This document shows positions 58,613-64,000 of a DNA stretch of 64,000 nt, piece by piece. Position 1 is the stretch's first letter. Every line of letters starts with the position of its first letter. A model generated the notes under the pieces. That model ran no database searches. It worked only from the letters and a program-made list of their open reading frames with translations, and was not told the origin of the DNA. A program made the position numbers and the translations under genes. Source of the stretch: Paenibacillus alkalitolerans (GTDB lineage: Bacteria > Bacillota > Bacilli > Paenibacillales > YIM-B00363); contig NZ_JAEMXM010000001.1 of NCBI RefSeq assembly GCF_016482785.1, positions 620,001 through 684,000 of the forward strand, read 5' to 3'.

Positions 58613-60775
58613 TCAATCCTCCCTTCGGTGAGCAAGTTCACGTAACGGCAGCTCCGCCCGGCACAGTCCGGCATTCGAGAAGACAAGCCTGTCGTTGACG
58701 AACAATCTGTATCCTTCGCCGATTCCCGAATCTCCGGCGCGGATGCCGGGTCTCCGGTAGGTGACCCGGATATCCAATCCGGCGGCTTTCACGTTGTCCA
58801 AGCTGAAATAATCCAAACCCGCGTCCACCGGATCGAGAACCAACCGGTCTCCTGCAACGGACAATCCCGCGACATGGCTGATCAGCAAATCGATATAGAA
58901 TGAATGATTGTATTCATGTTCGTCGCTTAACGGTTCGCCGGTCGCGCTGTTGTAATGTTCAACGAGACCGGGTTGATGCAAATCCCGGTGAAAGAAGTGG
59001 AGAAACGAAAATTCGCGCAAATAATAAGCGAACTGCCTGTCGAACCGGTGATTTCTCCGCTTGCTTTCTTTCGCGAGCGCGTCAAGAACGATTGAATTCG
59101 TATAAGGCCAAGTCGGACCGTCCCATACGCAGCCGTTTCTTCCTTTGATAAAATGTCCCATCCACCCGCCTTCTTTGGAATAGGCCGGACAATCCGCTGA
59201 GACGGTCGGGAACGGGCATTTCGTATGAAACTCTTTATCGTCAAACAAATGTTCTATCAATCCGTCGTAACGCTCATCGATCAATTGGGCCCACACCGGA
59301 TAAAAACCGACGATATTTTTGACGAAAGCCTTTTCATCGGTTTCGTGATGAAGATCGTAAAAGAAGCTCGTCGTTCCGTCCCACATCTTCTCCAGTATGT
59401 CTTGCTTGATTCGCTCCGCGAGAGAACGGTACGTTTCCGCTTCCGGATCGCCCAACTCTTCGCACAATTTGGCCACGCCAAGCGTGTTCAAATAATGGTA
59501 CACGGTGCGGTCTACCCGTTTCAGATATGTATACGTTTCCGGATCTTTCGGATTTTTCGGGTAATTGTGAAAATACCAATAGCTCGGCTGATATTCCTTC
59601 CCCGTTCGCGTATGACGGTATTCGATCATCAGTTCATCCCGCTCATTTCCGTGCAACCGCTTCCATGAATCGATCTGCATCTTCATCGAAGGCAGCAATT
59701 CCGCCATTGTTTCGGTATTCCTGTGCACCAAAAACAGCTGATAGGCCGCCCAGCAGGAAAAGTTGGCGAACGAATGCATTTTTGTATCTACCGTCATGCA
59801 GCAAAACAATCCGTCTTCGCCGCTGCCTTCTTTCATGTTTTTCAGGGCGCCTTCGCCATAGACCGGATCGTGGTACCACTTAGCATCCGTAATATGAAGC
59901 GGAACGGACAAGTTGATCAGCTTGCTGAACTCCCATCCGCCTTTGCCGAATGGAGTCTTGCCTTTCTTGTGCGATCTTCCTTCGTAAAACAATGGATAAC
60001 GCAGCAGACCGTACTGCGGGTCGGCCAAATTGTGGCGCAGAATAAACCAACGGTACGCCCACGTTTTGTCCAGCAGAGGGTCGCTGCTGCGAAAGACCGG
60101 AGCTTTTTCGAACCATTTCCCGTACTCTTGTCTGTAATCGGCGAGCACGCGGCGGGCCGAACGCCGGCTGAGCGCGTACCCCGCAGCTCTTTGTCCAAGC
60201 AGCTCCGGACGGTCTTTCCCCCGGATTCCCAATGACAACGCGACTACAAATTGCTTGGATTCGCCAGGCTTCAGCCGAACCTGCTCCAACAGCGCTTCAT
60301 CGCTAACGGCTAGCGCGGCATCGATATCGAAACTGTAATGCTCGATGGTAAACGTGCCGAACAGCTGATTTTCCCCGTTGCCGTTAAAAACATGATCGAA
60401 CGTTCTCAGCCGAAGCACGAGATCCTCGCCGCTCCGGTTCGTCCAAGTTTGGCAAGAAACGGCGCAATCGTCCCACGTTATAAATTTTTGTTCCGAATAT
60501 AGCAGGGAGCTTCCTTCGTATTCCATGAATAGATGACTGGGAAACCATTCGGTCAGGCACGGTTCGAAGCTGTCCGTTAAATTGTTGTCCACCGTAAATA
60601 ACAGCGGGATGTTCGTTTTGTGAATAAAATCGAACCGGCCGGAAAAGCCGGGTGCGGGATCCAAATAATCGGCCCAGAGCCGCGCGCCGGTCGAACCGAG
60701 CAGCAGCGATCCGGGCAGCGTGCGGAGCGACTTCTTTCCTGCGCGCAGTTGTTCGTCCCATGGAGCTGTAGACAT
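58613..60775 (-). CDS. MGH1/GH63-like (alpha/alpha)6 glycoside hydrolase
   Basis: A 720-residue protein. Beta-rich N-terminal domain to about 230, then a helical-toroid catalytic domain with paired aromatic/acidic segments (LLRYPLFYEGRSHKKGK; KGGWEFSKLINLSVPLHITDAKWY; RNGCVWDGPTWPYTNSIVLDAL; DEHEYNHSFYIDLLI). The VWDGPTWPYTN motif is typical of the GH63/GH37/MGH1-like group, which cleaves alpha-linked glucose, mannose or related sugars by inversion; the true sugar here is uncertain. No signal peptide. ATG at 60775 has GGGGG eight bases upstream and it is the first gene of the unit carrying the regulator. Confidence 0.8.
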   Translation of the reverse strand: MSTAPWDEQLRAGKKSLRTLPGSLLLGSTGARLWADYLDPAPGFSGRFDFIHKTNIPLLFTVDNNLTDSFEPCLTEWFPSHLFMEYEGSSLLYSEQKFITWDDCAVSCQTWTNRSGEDLVLRLRTFDHVFNGNGENQLFGTFTIEHYSFDIDAALAVSDEALLEQVRLKPGESKQFVVALSLGIRGKDRPELLGQRAAGYALSRRSARRVLADYRQEYGKWFEKAPVFRSSDPLLDKTWAYRWFILRHNLADPQYGLLRYPLFYEGRSHKKGKTPFGKGGWEFSKLINLSVPLHITDAKWYHDPVYGEGALKNMKEGSGEDGLFCCMTVDTKMHSFANFSCWAAYQLFLVHRNTETMAELLPSMKMQIDSWKRLHGNERDELMIEYRHTRTGKEYQPSYWYFHNYPKNPKDPETYTYLKRVDRTVYHYLNTLGVAKLCEELGDPEAETYRSLAERIKQDILEKMWDGTTSFFYDLHHETDEKAFVKNIVGFYPVWAQLIDERYDGLIEHLFDDKEFHTKCPFPTVSADCPAYSKEGGWMGHFIKGRNGCVWDGPTWPYTNSIVLDALAKESKRRNHRFDRQFAYYLREFSFLHFFHRDLHQPGLVEHYNSATGEPLSDEHEYNHSFYIDLLISHVAGLSVAGDRLVLDPVDAGLDYFSLDNVKAAGLDIRVTYRRPGIRAGDSGIGEGYRLFVNDRLVFSNAGLCRAELPLRELAHRRED

Positions 60776-60842
60776 CGCGGTTTCCCCCTATTCCATCATA
60801 CCGGACTTCGGTGTATGAAATCGGCATTTCTGCTATATTCGT

Positions 60843-60896
60843 ATTATATATCGGATTTTTTGCCTGTTAATGGTAGTTTTGTTTTCAACTATAGGG
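60843..60896 (-). promoter_or_regulatory. Promoter of the MGH1-GH78-BNR-AraC unit with paired regulator sites
   Basis: Read on the + strand, TATAGGG at 60890-60896 and TAATGGT at 60868-60874 are 22 bp apart. On the minus strand the proximal ACCATTAACA is followed after 26 bases by TATAAT (60843-60848). The proximal copy is the most diverged of the set, as might fit weaker autoregulation. Confidence 0.6.
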
Positions 60897-60905
60897 CAAT
60901 CGCAC

Positions 60906-61883
60906 TCAATTCCGTACAGATATTTTCCAAAATGCGATGCGCTCCCGTCTCCATGTATACGTGACGTAAATATCGTTGCCATCTGCAACGATCGCCGGGT
61001 ACGAATATTGTTTTTCACCCCGGTCCAGCTCGAATTCATGATCCCACGTTTGCCCGTTATCGCCGGAAATACGAATAACGAGAGGAGTCCGCGGGCCTTT
61101 CGTACCGCTTTCCGGCCGTACGGGATTATAGGCCAGGACGAGATTGCCGTTGTCTAATTTGGCCAAATCGATTCCGCTGTTATTGTTCGGAAGCGAAGTG
61201 GGATACGCGGGACACCAGGTTCGCCCTCCGTCCGTGGAATCGCTTCGGTAAATCGCGCCTTCGGTGCTTCGCGTCAGCATATGTACGACTCCTGGAGCGG
61301 ACTCCCACAGAGCCGGCTGGATGATGCCTTTCCCAATCAACCTGCTGTGGTCCAACGGCACCGTTTCGCTGCGAATCCACGTTTCCCCGCCGTCATAGGA
61401 AATATCGACGAACGCGTCCCAATCGGGTTCGACGGACGCCGGCGCGAGAATCGTACCGTCGCGCAATACGATCGGCTTGTTTTTCACCGGACCTCTTCCG
61501 CCAGTCATATCGCCTTCAACCAATGGAACGGGGATGGACCAAGTGCGGCCGCCGTCCTGCGACCGCATCACCATCGTTGTCCATTCCGATATGTTGTGTC
61601 CGACCTTGTAGTATAGAAACAGCACTCCGTCCCGTCTTCCGAACAGTACGGGATTCCAGTGCGGAACGCCTTCCTGATCGGCCACTTTCACCGGAGAAGT
61701 CCATCCCCCCTTCTCCCTTCTTGAAGTCCAAATCGCGACGTCGCCGGCCCGCTCTCTCGTCCCGCCGAACCAAGCGGCAATAACTTCCCCTTCGGGCAGA
61801 AGCTCAAGGGTGGAGGCATGACAGCTTAGGAAAGGCCGGTCATCCTCAAAGATAAATTCCTTGACGCAATCAACATATTTCAT
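60906..61883 (-). CDS. Sialidase-fold (BNR) propeller protein, copy 2
   Basis: A 325-residue protein with Asp-box repeats (RSQDGGRTWSIP, SYDGGETWIRS, STDGGRTWCPA, SGDNGQTWDHE) and the shared segment LPNNNS also present in copy 1 (SELPNNNS), so the two are paralogues of one propeller family. No signal peptide. ATG at 61883 follows AAGGAG. It lies 37 bases downstream of a GH95 gene and just upstream of the next unit's promoter; no terminator is visible after it. The same functional options as for copy 1 apply (Dha/Kdo hydrolase, uronate lyase or another exo-enzyme). Confidence 0.75.
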   Translation of the reverse strand: MKYVDCVKEFIFEDDRPFLSCHASTLELLPEGEVIAAWFGGTRERAGDVAIWTSRREKGGWTSPVKVADQEGVPHWNPVLFGRRDGVLFLYYKVGHNISEWTTMVMRSQDGGRTWSIPVPLVEGDMTGGRGPVKNKPIVLRDGTILAPASVEPDWDAFVDISYDGGETWIRSETVPLDHSRLIGKGIIQPALWESAPGVVHMLTRSTEGAIYRSDSTDGGRTWCPAYPTSLPNNNSGIDLAKLDNGNLVLAYNPVRPESGTKGPRTPLVIRISGDNGQTWDHEFELDRGEKQYSYPAIVADGNDIYVTYTWRRERIAFWKISVRN

Positions 61884-61920
61884 CGTTCGTCTCCTTATTT
61901 GTTATCGTGTCCCTTCGCGT

Positions 61921-64000
61921 TTATGTCTGGGGGACAACTTCATATTGTAGCCCGGAACAAGTTTGAAAAGCGACGAGGCCCGGTTCGGCCTGCTCGAAAT
62001 CAATACCGCGCCCCTCCAGAAGAACCCGGACGGGATGAGCCGTCCGCAGCCGGCACGTGCCGCCGGAAATCGAAGTAATGACTGCGCGGGAAAGTGAACG
62101 GTCTTCCCATTCCATATCGACCTCGTAACCGCCGCGCGCTCTTAATCCTCTAACGGCGCCCCGGCTCCATTGCTTCGGAAGGGACGGCAGCAGGTGTATC
62201 GAACCGTCATGGCTCTGCAGCAGCAATTCCGCGATTCCGGCGGTACCGGCGAAATTTCCGTCAATGGAGAAGATGTTCATCTTCACTTTCGGATGACGGT
62301 GGGCGTTCATCATATTCGGATGCAACCCGGAAAGCAGTTCGATCAAGAAGCGGTGAGCCGGTCCGGCTTCCCTTAACCGCGCCCACAGGCTGACCAGCCA
62401 TGCGCAGCTCCATCCGGTATGCCCGCCGCCGTGTTCAAGGCGCCGTTCCAACGATTTCTTGCATGCGGCGGCCAATTCGGGGTGTTGATGGAACGTAATC
62501 CGGTCGCCGGGGTGGAGTGCGAACAAATGCGCGATATGGCGGTGTCCCGGTTCGCATTCGTCGAAATCCTCTTCCCATTCCTGCAATTGGCCGTACCGGC
62601 CGATACGGAAAGGCGGGATGCGCGACTGCGCCAGCTCGAGTTCGAGCCGGAACGCTTCATCCTTGTTCAGGATGCGGCTGGCTTCTATGCAATGAGTGAA
62701 AAGCTGCGCGATGAGCGCCAAATCCATAGTGGAACCTTTGGTAACGCTGCTTGTTTGACCGTCATCGGCGATGAATGTATTTTCCGGAGAAGTGGACGGA
62801 CAGGTTGTCAAATAGCCGTCTTCATCTTCCACCAGCCAATCCAAACAAAACATCGCGGCTTCTTTCATGGCAGGGTACGATTTCTCAAGAAAAGCCTGAT
62901 CCTGGCCGAATGCGTAATGCTCCCATAAATGCTGGCATAACCATGCTCCCGCCATCGGCCAGAATGCCCAGCTGGGAGACCCGCCGCCGGGAGTCGCGGT
63001 TCTCCATATATCGATATTGTGGTGGGCGGTCCAGCCCCGGCAGCCGTAGTGCACGCTGGCGACCTTGCTTCCGGTGATTCTCAGATCGTCGATTAAATCG
63101 AACAACGGAAGGTGGCATTCCGCGAGATTGCAAACTTCCGCCGGCCAATAGTTCATTTCGAGATTAATATTGGTCGTCCAAGCGGAGCACCATGGAGGCT
63201 GCATGCGATCGTTCCAGATGCCCTGAAGATTCGCCGGTTGAGTACCGGGACGGGAGGCGGACATAAGCAAGTATCTTCCGTATTGAAAGAACAAAGCGGC
63301 AAGTCCGGGATCGCTCTCGCCTTTCTTAACGGCATCGATGCGGGCATCCGTCGGCCATCCGCTTCTGTCGTCTCCGTCAATATCAAGGGTTACTCTGCGA
63401 AACAGCCGTGCATGCTCGGAAATATGCCGGTCTTTCAATGCTTCGTATCCGAAAACATCGGCTCTCTCCAGCCATCGTTCGCACTGCAGCGCGGAGTTTT
63501 CCCCATAAGCGCAAGGTTCTTTGTCATAACCTTTAAAGCTTGTGGAAGCGGCTAGCAGCAGAATAACCTCTCCTGCGCCGCTGACGCTGATTTGGCTTCC
63601 GCTAACCGCTACCTTTCCGTTTGCCGCCGAAACGTGCAGGACGGCGTCGAACCCGATCCCTCTTTGATCCGCGTAACTAACAGGCTCCTCCGTTCTGACC
63701 GTATTCGGAAGCATATGTACCGGAGCGCGCCCCGACATAGCGATCCGATTGACGGATGCTTTACGGACGGAATATTGCAGCGGGCTGTGCAGGAACGCCG
63801 TGAACGATTGTTTTTTCTCGCTGTGCAGCCGCACCGCCATCACCTGATCTACGGCGGACACGAATATTTCGCGGCTGCAAGCGGCTCCGTCATGCCGGTA
63901 GGACACCCGCACGACGCCTTCGTCCAGATCCAATTCTCTGCGATAGTCCGTAATTTCGCCGTTCCCTTCGAATATCAGCTCCAAATCACCAAGCGGCAAA
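61921..64000 (-). CDS. GH95 alpha-L-fucosidase/galactosidase, N-terminus beyond the window (partial)
   Basis: The visible 692+ residues start inside the GH95 N-domain (PLGDLELIF equals the PLGDLNMYH segment of the other GH95), so about 80-100 residues are outside. The catalytic domain is complete: [48 protein letters not shown] (general acid glutamate), [29 protein letters not shown]. An insertion (ATPGGGSPS) follows HNIDIW where copy 1 has [13 protein letters not shown], near the active site, so specificity may differ. The stop is TAA at 61921-61923. It is co-directional with, and probably co-transcribed with, the BNR gene. Confidence 0.92.
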   Translation of the reverse strand, partial: LPLGDLELIFEGNGEITDYRRELDLDEGVVRVSYRHDGAACSREIFVSAVDQVMAVRLHSEKKQSFTAFLHSPLQYSVRKASVNRIAMSGRAPVHMLPNTVRTEEPVSYADQRGIGFDAVLHVSAANGKVAVSGSQISVSGAGEVILLLAASTSFKGYDKEPCAYGENSALQCERWLERADVFGYEALKDRHISEHARLFRRVTLDIDGDDRSGWPTDARIDAVKKGESDPGLAALFFQYGRYLLMSASRPGTQPANLQGIWNDRMQPPWCSAWTTNINLEMNYWPAEVCNLAECHLPLFDLIDDLRITGSKVASVHYGCRGWTAHHNIDIWRTATPGGGSPSWAFWPMAGAWLCQHLWEHYAFGQDQAFLEKSYPAMKEAAMFCLDWLVEDEDGYLTTCPSTSPENTFIADDGQTSSVTKGSTMDLALIAQLFTHCIEASRILNKDEAFRLELELAQSRIPPFRIGRYGQLQEWEEDFDECEPGHRHIAHLFALHPGDRITFHQHPELAAACKKSLERRLEHGGGHTGWSCAWLVSLWARLREAGPAHRFLIELLSGLHPNMMNAHRHPKVKMNIFSIDGNFAGTAGIAELLLQSHDGSIHLLPSLPKQWSRGAVRGLRARGGYEVDMEWEDRSLSRAVITSISGGTCRLRTAHPVRVLLEGRGIDFEQAEPGLVAFQTCSGLQYEVVPQT

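Overview
The window looks like a chromosomal piece of a low-to-mid G+C Gram-positive of the Paenibacillaceae (Paenibacillus or Cohnella type). This rests on strong GGAGG ribosome binding sites, frequent GTG and TTG starts, an S-layer-homology (SLH) protein, lipoprotein signals, a UgpC/MsmX-type sugar ATPase, a cre-like site, and families (DUF5696, DUF5060/DUF5605, NHL-Yip1) I associate with this group. Every supported gene is on the minus strand, so transcription runs from position 64000 towards 1. No tRNA, rRNA, CRISPR array or transposase gene was seen.

Region 1 (1-4415) is visibly AT-rich compared with the rest. It holds an unrelated four-gene cluster: an HD-domain protein whose N-terminus resembles a nucleotidyltransferase, a PEP-synthase/rifampin-phosphotransferase-like protein, and two nucleotidyltransferases, the last cut by the window edge. 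It is separated from the carbohydrate locus by a 345-base gap with a nested palindrome and is the best candidate for an undescribed small system.

Region 2 (4761-29865) is a 25 kb, 13-gene, mostly translationally coupled operon for breaking down a complex, probably pectic, plant glycan. In transcription order: two DUF5060/DUF5605 glycosidase-like proteins, a GH95 fucosidase, a Gfo/Idh/MocA oxidoreductase, a sugar isomerase/epimerase, an unrecognised barrel protein, a GH2, an unrecognised (alpha/alpha)6-like protein, a GH2 LacZ-type, a GH43/GH130-like propeller, a GH106-like rhamnosidase, a GH42 beta-galactosidase and an exported PL1 pectate lyase. Only the pectate lyase has a signal peptide, so most cleavage should be intracellular.

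Region 3 (30077-50116) is transport and envelope: a sugar ATPase, a 992-residue binding protein with extra N-terminal domains, two permease pairs, an NHL-Yip1 membrane protein, a DUF5696 membrane protein, a MacAB-like set (ATPase, adaptor, FtsX-like permease, second ATPase with an AbrB-like tail), a ThuA-like lipoprotein and a second sugar-binding lipoprotein.

Region 4 (50365-64000) has an SLH surface protein with an 18-codon upstream ORF in a long leader, then an operon of an MGH1/GH63-like enzyme, a GH78 rhamnosidase, a sialidase-fold propeller and an AraC-family regulator, then a second propeller and a second GH95 that runs off the window.

Five promoters in regions 2-4 share one layout: two TATAGGT-type heptamers (read on the + strand) about 22 bp apart, with a -10 box 26-28 bases beyond the proximal copy. 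This suggests a single regulon, most simply controlled by the AraC-family protein at 53933-54826, which is itself in one of the units.
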